Shown here: piece by piece, positions 1 through 5,382 of the stretch | How the letters are laid out: each line of letters begins with the position of its first letter | Position numbering within the stretch: position 1 is the first letter of the stretch | Origin: Pseudomonadota bacterium | GTDB lineage: Bacteria; Pseudomonadota; Gammaproteobacteria; Steroidobacterales; Steroidobacteraceae | DNA length: 5,382 nt | NCBI GenBank assembly: GCA_021820785.1 | Contig: JAKADE010000225.1 | Location: 1 to 5,382, forward strand | Direction: 5' to 3' | The notes under the pieces: generated by a model | What the model was told of the DNA's origin: nothing | The model's database searches: none | The model's input: the letters and a program-made list of their open reading frames with translations, nothing else | Translations under genes and position numbers: made by a program

Positions 1-20
1 ATCGAACCGGGAACTGTCAA

Positions 21-2120
21 TTGAAAACGAAAGGAAAAACGCGCCGCACCCAGTACGGCCGCCAGGGCCGCCCCGCAGGGGCGCATCAGAAGGGCGAGCG
101 GAGCGAAACGCGCTCCCGTTCGCAGCGCGCGACGTCCTCTGGCAGCGCAGCGCCCGCTGGTCAGTCACCCCGGGCCGGTCAGGAGCGCAGCAGCGTGCAT
201 GCCGGCGACCTCGTCGAGGGGCAGGTCAGTGCGCACCGCGCCGGCTATGGATTCCTGCGCGTCGAAGGTTTGAAAGAGAGTGTGTTTCTGCCGCCGCAGC
301 AGATGCGCGGCGTGATGCACGGGGATCGTCTCAGCGTCCGTCTGGCGCGCGATGCGTCCGATCGGTGGCTCGGGACGGTCGAGCAGGTGCTCGAACATGC
401 CGTGAATGCGTTTCTCGGCACCGTGCAGATCTCGGGCCGCAGCGCCTGGGTGAGCGCGACGGACCGGCGTCTGCAGTTGAGCTGCGCGGTGGCGCACGAG
501 GCCCTCGGCGGGGCGCGCAACGGGGACTGGGTAATCGCCCGCATCACCCGGCGCGGCACCGGCGGGCACCCGCCGCATGCGCGCATCGAGCGGGTCCTCG
601 ATCCGGACCGTCCGGTCGAACTGGCCACGGAGAGCGCGCTCGCGCGCTTCGGCCTGCCGCATGAATTCTCCGCCGCGGCGCTGCGCGAGGCGCGCGACTG
701 GGGCGATACCGTCGATCCGGCCGAGGCGGCGCGGCGCGAGGACCTGCGCGGTCTGCCGCTCGTGACGATCGACGGCGAGGATGCCCGGGATTTCGACGAC
801 GCCCTGTATGCCGAGGCGAACGCCGAGGGATTCCGGCTGATCGTGGCCATCGCCGATGTCAGCCACTACGTGCGGCCCGGCACGGCGCTCGACGCCCAGG
901 CGCTCGAGCGCGGTACGTCGGTGTATTTCCCGACGCGCGTCATTCCCATGCTGCCGACGGCGCTGTCCGACCATCTGTGTTCGCTCGCCCCCGGGGTCGA
1001 CCGGCTGTGCTTCGTGGCGGACATGCAGGTGAGCCCCGGCGGGCTGCCCCGGAGCGCACGGTTCTATCCGGCCGTGATGCGCTCGGCGGCGCGCCTGACC
1101 TACACGCAGGCGCACGAGGCGCTGTTCGAGGGACGTCCGGCGGCGCGCAGCGCCCTCGGCACCTTGCTCGAGCCGCTGCAGGCGCTGGTCGACGTGTACC
1201 GCGCCCTGCACAAGGCGCGTGCCCGCCGCGGCGCGCTCGATTTCGATGCGCCGGAGGCGCGTCTCGTGATCGACCCGTCCGAGCGGGTGCGCGCCGTCGA
1301 GCTGCGTACGCGCAACGATGCACACCGCCTGGTCGAGGAGTGCATGATTCTGGCCAACGTCGCGGTTGCAACCGCGCTCGAGAAATCCCGCACACCAACG
1401 CTGTATCGCGTCCACGGGGAGCCGGAGAGCGAGAAGATCGAGCGGCTGATCTCGGCACTCGCGGCGCTGCAGATCGAGGCGCACCTGCCGGAGCGGATCG
1501 TCACGCGCGATCTGCAGGCCATCGCGCGGCGCCTCGGGCACGGCACCGAGCGGCCGTTCATCGAGTCGCTGATCGTGCGGGCCATGCCACAGGCGCTGTA
1601 TCAGCCCGTCAACATCGGACACTTCGGTCTGGCGCTGACCCACTACGCCCACTTCACCTCCCCGATCCGCCGCTATCCGGATCTGATCGTGCACCGCACC
1701 TTGAAGGCGCAGATCGGCGCCGCCGGCGGGGCGGCGGTGCGTTACGAGCCGGGGGAACTCGCCGCCATCGGCGAGAGCACCTCGCGACTGGAGAAGCGGG
1801 CCGATGAGGCGGACCGCTACGTCTCGACGTTCCTCAAGTGCACCTATCTGCGCGAGCGCATCGGCCAGGTGTTCCTCGGCCTGATCACCACGGTCGTCGA
1901 GTTCGGCTGCTTCGTGCAGATCCTCGACGTCGGCGTCGACGGCTTGCTGCACATCGACAATCTGCGCGACGATGTGTACGAAATGGAGGCGCATGGCCAT
2001 GCCTGGCGCGGCCGACGCGGCGGGCGGCGGCTCGCCACGGGCACGCAGGTGCGTGTGCTGGTGACCTCCGTCAACCCCATCGAAGGCCTGGTGGATCTGG
2101 AACTTGTCGAAGAACCCTGA
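21..2120 (+). CDS. rnr: Ribonuclease R, short form (RNB-family 3'-5' exoribonuclease)
   Basis: Processive, hydrolytic 3'-5' exoribonuclease that degrades structured RNA (rRNA and mRNA quality control) in the cytoplasm. Residues 1-60 are basic and low-complexity (14 Lys/Arg). Cold-shock/OB folds follow at about 63-108 (GYGFLRVEG at 75-83) and about 130-190. The RNB catalytic core contains LPLVTIDGEDARDFDDA, with D251, D257, D259 and D260 matching the four metal-binding Asp of E. coli RNase R (D272, D278, D280, D281). It also has YFPTRVIPMLP, RNDAHRLVEECMILAN (431 onward) and HFGLAL...SPIRRYPDL (534-555). A C-terminal S1 domain spans about 612-697. At 699 aa it is shorter than E. coli RNase R (813 aa): no winged-helix domain is seen before the cold-shock domain, and the protein ends at the S1 domain. 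The TTG start has a weak GGGA 8 nt upstream. The frame stays open to the window edge, so a start further left is possible. The identity is very secure; the start is not. Confidence 0.95.
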   Translation: MKTKGKTRRTQYGRQGRPAGAHQKGERSETRSRSQRATSSGSAAPAGQSPRAGQERSSVHAGDLVEGQVSAHRAGYGFLRVEGLKESVFLPPQQMRGVMHGDRLSVRLARDASDRWLGTVEQVLEHAVNAFLGTVQISGRSAWVSATDRRLQLSCAVAHEALGGARNGDWVIARITRRGTGGHPPHARIERVLDPDRPVELATESALARFGLPHEFSAAALREARDWGDTVDPAEAARREDLRGLPLVTIDGEDARDFDDALYAEANAEGFRLIVAIADVSHYVRPGTALDAQALERGTSVYFPTRVIPMLPTALSDHLCSLAPGVDRLCFVADMQVSPGGLPRSARFYPAVMRSAARLTYTQAHEALFEGRPAARSALGTLLEPLQALVDVYRALHKARARRGALDFDAPEARLVIDPSERVRAVELRTRNDAHRLVEECMILANVAVATALEKSRTPTLYRVHGEPESEKIERLISALAALQIEAHLPERIVTRDLQAIARRLGHGTERPFIESLIVRAMPQALYQPVNIGHFGLALTHYAHFTSPIRRYPDLIVHRTLKAQIGAAGGAAVRYEPGELAAIGESTSRLEKRADEADRYVSTFLKCTYLRERIGQVFLGLITTVVEFGCFVQILDVGVDGLLHIDNLRDDVYEMEAHGHAWRGRRGGRRLATGTQVRVLVTSVNPIEGLVDLELVEEP

Positions 2121-2871
2121 CAGGGCAGGCGCCGCCGCACGCGCCAGCGTCTACGGAGTGCATGCCGTGCGCACCATGCTCGAGCGCCGGCCGGAACGCG
2201 TCGTATCGGTCCAGCTGGCCGCGCACCGGGACGATCCGCGCGTACGCCAGATCGAGACCCTGGCGCGCGCCGCGGGCCGGCCGGTGCGCCGCATCGAGGC
2301 CGAGGCGCTGCGCGCGCGACTCGGCGAGGTCGCACACCAGGGCGTGTTCGCCGAGATCGAGCCGCTGCCGTCCTGGGGCGAGGCCCAGCTGTTCAGCGCG
2401 CTCGAGCAGGCGCGCGCGCCGTTGCTGCTCGCGCTCGACGGCGTGCAGGACCCGCACAACCTCGGGGCCTGTCTGCGCACGGCCGATGCCTGCGGGGCCC
2501 TCGCGCTCATCGTGCCACGCGACCGGGCGGCGCACGTGACGCCGGTGGTGCGCAAGGTCGCCGCTGGTGCGGCCGAGACCACCCCGGTGGCCGTGGTGAC
2601 CAACCTGGCGCGCACCCTCGAGCTGCTGAAGGAGGCCGGCCTCTGGGTCATTGGTGCGGCCGCCGAGGCCGAGCAGCCGGCCGCCCGCGCGGATCTCACC
2701 GGCGGGGTCGTGCTGGTGCTCGGGGCCGAGGGCAGCGGGCTGCGTCAGCTCACCCGGCAGCGCTGCGATCGGCTTGTCAGCCTGCCGAGCTTGGGGGCGG
2801 TCGAGAGCCTGAACGTGTCCGTGGCTGCAGGGATGCTCCTGTACGAGGCGGTCCGCCAGCGCGGTGGCTGA
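2104..2871 (+). CDS. rlmB: 23S rRNA (guanosine-2251-2'-O)-methyltransferase RlmB
   Basis: SpoU/TrmH-family (SPOUT) enzyme that uses S-adenosylmethionine to 2'-O-methylate G2251 in the peptidyl-transferase P loop of 23S rRNA. The N-terminal substrate-binding domain begins with SVYGVHAVRTMLE (15-27), aligning with the start of the E. coli protein. The trefoil-knot domain carries motif 1, DGVQDPHNLGACLRTADACG (112-131, with N119 and R125), motif 2, LVLGAEGSGL (E209), and motif 3, SLNVSVAAGMLLYEAVRQR (N237). It has 255 aa against 243 in E. coli; the extra residues are mostly a 12-residue N-terminal extension. The start is TTG inside the end of rnr (17-bp overlap), with GGAT 8 nt upstream. No ATG or GTG lies between it and the conserved YG motif, so TTG is the best choice. 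The overlap suggests co-transcription and translational coupling with rnr, as in other gammaproteobacteria. No strong terminator follows. Confidence 0.95.
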   Translation: MSKNPDRAGAAARASVYGVHAVRTMLERRPERVVSVQLAAHRDDPRVRQIETLARAAGRPVRRIEAEALRARLGEVAHQGVFAEIEPLPSWGEAQLFSALEQARAPLLLALDGVQDPHNLGACLRTADACGALALIVPRDRAAHVTPVVRKVAAGAAETTPVAVVTNLARTLELLKEAGLWVIGAAAEAEQPAARADLTGGVVLVLGAEGSGLRQLTRQRCDRLVSLPSLGAVESLNVSVAAGMLLYEAVRQRGG

Positions 2872-2964
2872 GCGCGACGGCCGGGGGCTGTCCGGATATG
2901 CAGGGACGGGACGGTACGGGGCTCGGCCTCACCGGATCGAGATCCCTTGCCGCGGCGGCAGCAT

Positions 2965-2987
2965 CCGGCCGCATTGCAGCGGGCCGG
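2965..2987. repeat. 6-bp inverted repeat spanning the candidate -35 box
   Basis: CCGGCC (2965-2970) and GGCCGG (2982-2987) are perfect reverse complements separated by 11 nt that contain the proposed -35 box. The pair could be a cruciform or hairpin or a protein-binding site, but such short GC-only repeats occur by chance in DNA this GC-rich. It has no T tract, so it is not a terminator. Confidence 0.3.
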
Positions 2988-3002
2988 CCATTCCAGTATT
3001 CT
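2974..3002 (+). promoter_or_regulatory. Candidate sigma70 promoter of the rpsF operon
   Basis: TTGCAG (2974-2979) and TATTCT (2997-3002) are separated by exactly 17 nt, the optimal sigma70 spacing. The -35 matches consensus at 3 of 6 positions (TTG) and the -10 at 4 of 6. It lies in the only AT-containing patch of the gap before rpsF. The bases after the -10, CGCGGC (3003-3008), form a very GC-rich discriminator, as is typical of ribosomal-protein and rRNA promoters repressed by ppGpp/DksA. Transcription would start near 3008-3010, giving a leader of about 100 nt. This is inferred from position and motif only. Confidence 0.55.
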
Positions 3003-3007
3003 CGCGG

Positions 3008-3022
3008 CCCCCGTTTCGGGGG
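3008..3022 (+). other. GC hairpin at the predicted 5' end of the rpsF transcript
   Basis: CCCCCG (3008-3013) pairs perfectly with CGGGGG (3017-3022) around a TTT loop, giving six G-C pairs. It falls at or just after the predicted transcription start, so the mRNA could begin with a stable stem that may protect its 5' end. No run of T follows, so it is not an intrinsic terminator for rlmB. Confidence 0.45.
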
Positions 3023-3023
3023 G

Positions 3024-3043
3024 GCGCGCCGCCTGCGGCGCGC
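3024..3043 (+). repeat. Perfect 9-bp GC palindrome in the rpsF leader
   Basis: GCGCGCCGC (3024-3032) and GCGGCGCGC (3035-3043) are exact reverse complements with only CT between them. In RNA the realistic form is 8 G-C pairs closed by a CCUG tetraloop. It lies directly downstream of the 3008-3022 hairpin. The bases after it (TGCAGCTCC) contain no U tract, so termination is unlikely. It may be a structural spacer or part of the regulatory leader. The pairing is certain as sequence; any function is inferred. Confidence 0.5.
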
Positions 3044-3048
3044 TGCAG

Positions 3049-3103
3049 CTCCTTGCCGCACCCGTGCAAGCCTCGCGAAGGGCGGCTCTCAATCCGTAAG
3101 GAG
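3049..3103 (+). promoter_or_regulatory. Candidate S6:S18 autoregulatory leader with Shine-Dalgarno-sequestering stem
   Basis: CTCCTTG (3049-3055) is complementary to TAAGGAG (3097-3103), the rpsF Shine-Dalgarno, with one G-U pair at 3055/3097. This 7-bp stem would hide the ribosome binding site. CCG (3094-3096) lies immediately beside the stem on its 3' strand. Inside, CCG/CGG (3056-3058 with 3083-3085) and CCC/GGG (3061-3063 with 3080-3082) could form a hairpin. A CCG in a bulge between a stem and a hairpin is the described S6:S18 complex-binding motif of rpsF leaders, which mimics the 16S rRNA site. The unpaired stretch 3086-3096 is larger than I would expect for the motif. In the alternative fold, CTTGC (3052-3056) pairs with GCAAG (3066-3070) and frees the Shine-Dalgarno. 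Confidence 0.5.
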
Positions 3104-3104
3104 G
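3098..3104 (+). promoter_or_regulatory. Strong ribosome binding site of rpsF
   Basis: AAGGAGG is an almost full complement of the 16S rRNA 3' end and ends 4 nt before the rpsF ATG. It is by far the best Shine-Dalgarno in the window; rpsR and dnaB have only weak ones. Its strength fits a high-output ribosomal-protein operon and makes occlusion by the upstream stem a meaningful control step. Confidence 0.85.
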
Positions 3105-3108
3105 ATCC

Positions 3109-3528
3109 ATGAGGCATTATGAAATCGTGATTCTGGTTCACCCCGATCAGAGCGAGCAGGTGCCCGCCATGATCGAGCGGTACAAGGGAATGATCAGCGC
3201 AGGCGGCGGCCAGATGCACCGTCTGGAGGACTGGGGGCGGCGTCAGCTCGCCTTCCCGATCGCCAAGGTCCACAAGGCGCACTACGTGTTGATGAACATC
3301 GAGTGCGACCAGAAGACCCTCGGTGAGCTCACCGGCGCGTTCCGCTTCAGCGACGCGGTGCTGCGTCACCTGGTGGTCGCGATGAACGCGGCCGTGACCG
3401 AAGCCTCGCCGATGGCCAAGGGCGCCGAAGACGAAGCCGAGGGCAAGGGCCGCCGCGACCGTTCGCGCGATGAGCGCGATGACCGCGACGACAGTCCGTT
3501 GGCGATCGAAGCGGACGAGCCGGCCTGA
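3109..3528 (+). CDS. rpsF: 30S ribosomal protein S6
   Basis: Protein of the 30S platform that binds S18 and helix 22-23 of 16S rRNA during assembly. The first 97 residues are a typical S6 ferredoxin-like fold: [19 protein letters not shown] (1-19), [15 protein letters not shown] (37-51) and [11 protein letters not shown] (55-65) match E. coli S6 almost residue for residue. Residues 98-139 form a charged, probably disordered tail with an alternating Arg/Asp run at 115-128. The length, 139 aa, is near E. coli S6 (131 aa before glutamate addition). The tail ends in DEPA, not the Glu-Glu to which RimK adds glutamates in E. coli. The ATG has a near-perfect Shine-Dalgarno and matches the family N-terminus. 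First gene of the rpsF-rpsR-rplI-dnaB cluster, with its own candidate promoter and leader. Confidence 0.97.
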   Translation: MRHYEIVILVHPDQSEQVPAMIERYKGMISAGGGQMHRLEDWGRRQLAFPIAKVHKAHYVLMNIECDQKTLGELTGAFRFSDAVLRHLVVAMNAAVTEASPMAKGAEDEAEGKGRRDRSRDERDDRDDSPLAIEADEPA

Positions 3529-3578
3529 CGGCCGAGCACACTCGCTACGCAATCCTCACTGAACATCGGAATCGACTC

Positions 3579-3830
3579 ATGAACAGCAGAGCACCCACCG
3601 GCGGCGGCGGCCGCTTCTCGCGTCGCAGAAAGTTTTGCCGTTTCACGGCCGAAGGCGTGACGCACATCGATTACAAGGATCTGGCCACGCTCAAGGGATA
3701 TATCTCCGAGACCGGCAAGATCGTCCCGAGCCGCATCACCGGCACGAAGTCCTTCTTTCAGCGGCAGCTGGCGGTTGCCATCAAGCGCGCGCGCTACCTC
3801 GCGCTGCTGCCGTACACCGACCAGCACTGA
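3579..3830 (+). CDS. rpsR: 30S ribosomal protein S18
   Basis: Small basic 30S protein that heterodimerises with S6 and binds 16S rRNA of the platform. It has 83 aa. The core [13 protein letters not shown] (15-27), [13 protein letters not shown] (30-42), [12 protein letters not shown] (46-57) and [21 protein letters not shown] (61-81) is almost identical to E. coli S18. It is 8 residues longer than E. coli S18 (75 aa), with the extra length in a Gly-rich N-terminal extension, [14 protein letters not shown]. The second residue is Asn, so the initiator Met is probably retained and the Ala1 acetylated by RimI in E. coli does not exist here. The ATG has only a weak CGGAA 7 nt upstream. It is the only start codon before the conserved core. 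It follows rpsF after 50 bp, with no priB in between. Confidence 0.97.
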   Translation: MNSRAPTGGGGRFSRRRKFCRFTAEGVTHIDYKDLATLKGYISETGKIVPSRITGTKSFFQRQLAVAIKRARYLALLPYTDQH

Positions 3831-3840
3831 GGCGAAGTCC

Positions 3841-4290
3841 ATGGACGTCATTCTTCTGCAGAAGGTTGCCAACCTCGGCAACATCGGCGATCGCGTCAAG
3901 GTGCGTTCGGGCTTCGGGCGCAACTTCCTCCTGCCCCAGGGCAAGGCGACCCTCGCTACGCCGGACAACGTTGCGCGCTTCGAGGCGCGCCGCGCCGAGC
4001 TCGAGAAGCTGGCGCGCGAGCAGCTCGCCTCGGCCGAAGAGCGGGCCGCGGCGATGAAGGACTTCAAGCTGCTGATCAGCGCCAAGGCCGGTACCGAAGG
4101 GAAGCTGTTCGGCTCGATCGGGACGGCCGACATCGCCGAGGCATGCACGCGTCAGGGCTTCAAGGTCGAGCGCAGCGAAGTGCGCCTGCCGAATGGTCCG
4201 CTGCGCATGATCGGTGAGCACACGGTCAACCTGCACCTGCACGCCGATATCGACGTGCCGGTGAGCGTCTCGATCGTCGCCGAAGAGTAA
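3841..4290 (+). CDS. rplI: 50S ribosomal protein L9
   Basis: Elongated 50S protein that binds 23S rRNA domain V near the L1 stalk base and helps maintain reading frame. It has 149 aa, the same length as E. coli L9. The N-terminal rRNA-binding domain has MDVILLQKVANLGNIGDRV (1-19) and the signature GFGRNFLLPQGKA (24-36). A long charged connecting helix covers about 41-74 (FEARRAELEKLAREQ). The C-terminal domain has KAGTEGKLFGSIGTADIAEA (82-101) and SEVRLPNG (113-120). The ATG at 3841 matches the family start. A longer in-frame reading from 3775 would add residues overlapping rpsR that no L9 has. GAGG (3829-3832) overlaps the rpsR stop codon 8 nt upstream, and the genes are only 10 bp apart, so translational coupling is likely. 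Confidence 0.97.
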   Translation: MDVILLQKVANLGNIGDRVKVRSGFGRNFLLPQGKATLATPDNVARFEARRAELEKLAREQLASAEERAAAMKDFKLLISAKAGTEGKLFGSIGTADIAEACTRQGFKVERSEVRLPNGPLRMIGEHTVNLHLHADIDVPVSVSIVAEE

Positions 4291-4312
4291 AGGTAGACCA
4301 GCCGGGCGAACG

Positions 4313-5382
4313 GTGGCCGCGTACTCCTCAGGGCACGGCGACATCCCGACGCCCCCGCACTCGATCGAAGCGGAGCAGGCCGTCCTCGGCGGCCTGCTCC
4401 TCGAATCGAGCGCCTGGGACCAGGTCGCCGATGCGGTCACGGAAGAAGACTTCTACCGTCCGGATCACCGCCTGATCTTCGCGGCGATCGGCGAGCTGGC
4501 CGGCAATGGCCGGCCCTGCGACGTCGTGACGGTGAGCGAGCAGCTCGAGCGCATCGGCAAGCTCGAGGCGGCTGGCGGCCTCGCCTATCTCGGCTCGCTC
4601 GCGCGCGACACGCCGACCGCTGCCAACTCGCGCGCGTACGCGGAAATCGTTCACGAGCGCTCGCTGCTGCGCCAGCTGATCCGCGCCGGCACCGAAATTG
4701 CCGCAGCCGTCTTCAACAGCAAGGGCGAAACCGCGCGCGAGCTGGTCGATGCGGCCGAGCAGCGCGTCTTTACGATCGCCGAGGCCGGCACGCGCGGCCA
4801 GGGTGCGATCGCGGTGAAGACCCTGCTGCCGCGGGTGATCGACCAGATCGACGAGTGGCACAGCAATCCCGGCTCGCTGCGCGGACTGCCGACCGGGTTC
4901 ACCGATTTCGACAAGATGACCGGCGGGCTGCGCCCGGGTGATCTGGTGGTGGTCGCCGGCCGCCCCGCGATGGGCAAGTCCACCCTCGCGGTGAACATGG
5001 CCGAGTACGCGGCCGTGCACCCCAATACCCGCGCCTCGGTGGCGATCTTCAGTCTCGAGATGCCCGCCGAACAGGTCATCACCCGCATGCTCGCCTCGGT
5101 GGGCGGGGTGCCGCTGTCGAACCTGCGCAGTGGACAGATTTCCGATGACGACTGGGTGCGCATCACGAGCGCCACCAACCAGCTCTCGGAGGCGAAGATC
5201 TTCATCGACGAGACGCCGGCGCTGACACCGACCGAGCTGCGCGCGCGTGCGCGGCGCATCAAGCGCGAGCACGGGTTGAGTCTGATTCTCGTCGACTACC
5301 TGCAGCTGATGCAGGTGCCGGGTACGAAGGAGAATCGCGCCACGGAGATCGGTGAGATCTCCCGCGGTCTGAAGGTGCTCGC
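4313..5382 (+). CDS. dnaB: Replicative DNA helicase DnaB (3' end outside the window)
   Basis: Hexameric 5'-3' helicase that unwinds DNA at the replication fork and interacts with DnaG primase. The 356 codons present cover the N-terminal domain, which begins with PPHSIEAEQAVLGGL (14-28), a linker, and most of the RecA-like ATPase domain. Walker A is GRPAMGKST (216-224, K222), FSLEMPAEQ carries E249, and Walker B is LILVDYLQLM (324-333, D328). The Walker A site, a common DnaB intein position, is uninterrupted. E. coli DnaB has 471 aa, so roughly the last quarter, including the arginine finger region, lies beyond the edge. GTG at 4313 is the only plausible start: reading back in frame from PHSIEAEQ no ATG occurs, and GTG gives an 11-residue shorter N-terminal tail than E. 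coli's. The ribosome binding site is weak. The gene follows rplI after 22 bp, presumably in the same operon. Confidence 0.95.
   Translation, partial: MAAYSSGHGDIPTPPHSIEAEQAVLGGLLLESSAWDQVADAVTEEDFYRPDHRLIFAAIGELAGNGRPCDVVTVSEQLERIGKLEAAGGLAYLGSLARDTPTAANSRAYAEIVHERSLLRQLIRAGTEIAAAVFNSKGETARELVDAAEQRVFTIAEAGTRGQGAIAVKTLLPRVIDQIDEWHSNPGSLRGLPTGFTDFDKMTGGLRPGDLVVVAGRPAMGKSTLAVNMAEYAAVHPNTRASVAIFSLEMPAEQVITRMLASVGGVPLSNLRSGQISDDDWVRITSATNQLSEAKIFIDETPALTPTELRARARRIKREHGLSLILVDYLQLMQVPGTKENRATEIGEISRGLKVL

Noticed and set aside
165..2000. A 611-codon open frame on the - strand opposite rnr
   Set aside because: It is a shadow of codon bias in GC-rich DNA. The + strand has a complete, motif-perfect RNase R over the same bases, while the antisense product is Arg/Gln/Gly-rich with no recognisable domain.
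2934..2945. GGATC-GA-GATCC as a terminator for rnr-rlmB
   Set aside because: Only four pairs are possible with a real loop, and the following bases (CCTTGCCGC) contain no T tract.
3008..3043. Tandem GC hairpins as an intrinsic terminator or attenuator before rpsF
   Set aside because: Neither hairpin is followed by a run of T. A Rho-independent terminator is not supported.
2864..3122. Two short + strand open frames (82 and 74 codons) across the rlmB-rpsF gap
   Set aside because: They are low-complexity Arg/Gly/Pro/Ala translations overlapping the promoter, hairpins and rpsF start. They have no credible ribosome binding site or family resemblance.
3775..3840. An upstream extension of rplI starting inside rpsR
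   Set aside because: The extra 22 residues match no L9. ATG at 3841 gives the exact family length (149 aa) and N-terminus.
4958..4984. Intein insertion in DnaB at the Walker A site
   Set aside because: The motif GRPAMGKST is continuous, and the flanking sequence aligns with ordinary DnaB without insertion.
4328..5272. A 314-codon open frame on the - strand opposite dnaB
   Set aside because: The + strand frame encodes DnaB with intact Walker A and B motifs. The antisense frame is an Arg/Ala/Gly-rich shadow.

Overview
The window is chromosomal housekeeping DNA from a GC-rich bacterium (by eye, about two-thirds G+C), all coded on the + strand. It almost certainly comes from a non-enteric gammaproteobacterium. 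S6, S18, L9, RlmB and DnaB all read as close relatives of the E. coli proteins, and the order rnr-rlmB-rpsF-rpsR-rplI is the gammaproteobacterial one. The primosomal gene priB, which sits between rpsF and rpsR in E. coli, is absent, and dnaB follows rplI directly. I cannot name the genus from the sequence.

Layout: (1) 21-2871 is an overlapping pair, rnr (RNase R) and rlmB (23S rRNA Gm2251 methyltransferase). Both appear to start with TTG, and they overlap by 17 bp. (2) 2872-3108 is the only sizeable non-coding gap (237 bp). It holds a candidate sigma70 promoter, two very GC-rich hairpins, and a leader in which one short segment can pair either with a nearby upstream segment or with the rpsF Shine-Dalgarno sequence. 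(3) 3109-5382 is rpsF, rpsR, rplI and the first 356 codons of dnaB, tightly spaced and probably one operon. dnaB runs off the right edge.

How the genes fit together: the products serve ribosome synthesis and RNA quality control (RNase R, RlmB, S6, S18, L9) plus the replicative helicase DnaB. S6 and S18 bind each other and neighbouring 16S rRNA in the 30S platform. The leader upstream of rpsF has the ingredients of the known S6:S18 autoregulatory element: a CCG next to a stem that hides the ribosome binding site.

I found no mobile element, CRISPR array, tRNA/rRNA, phage gene or defence system, and no strong case for a wholly new system. The points most worth a second look are the switch-like rpsF leader and an RNase R that, as read here, lacks both the N-terminal helix-turn-helix domain and the C-terminal lysine-rich tail and carries its basic low-complexity segment at the N-terminus instead.
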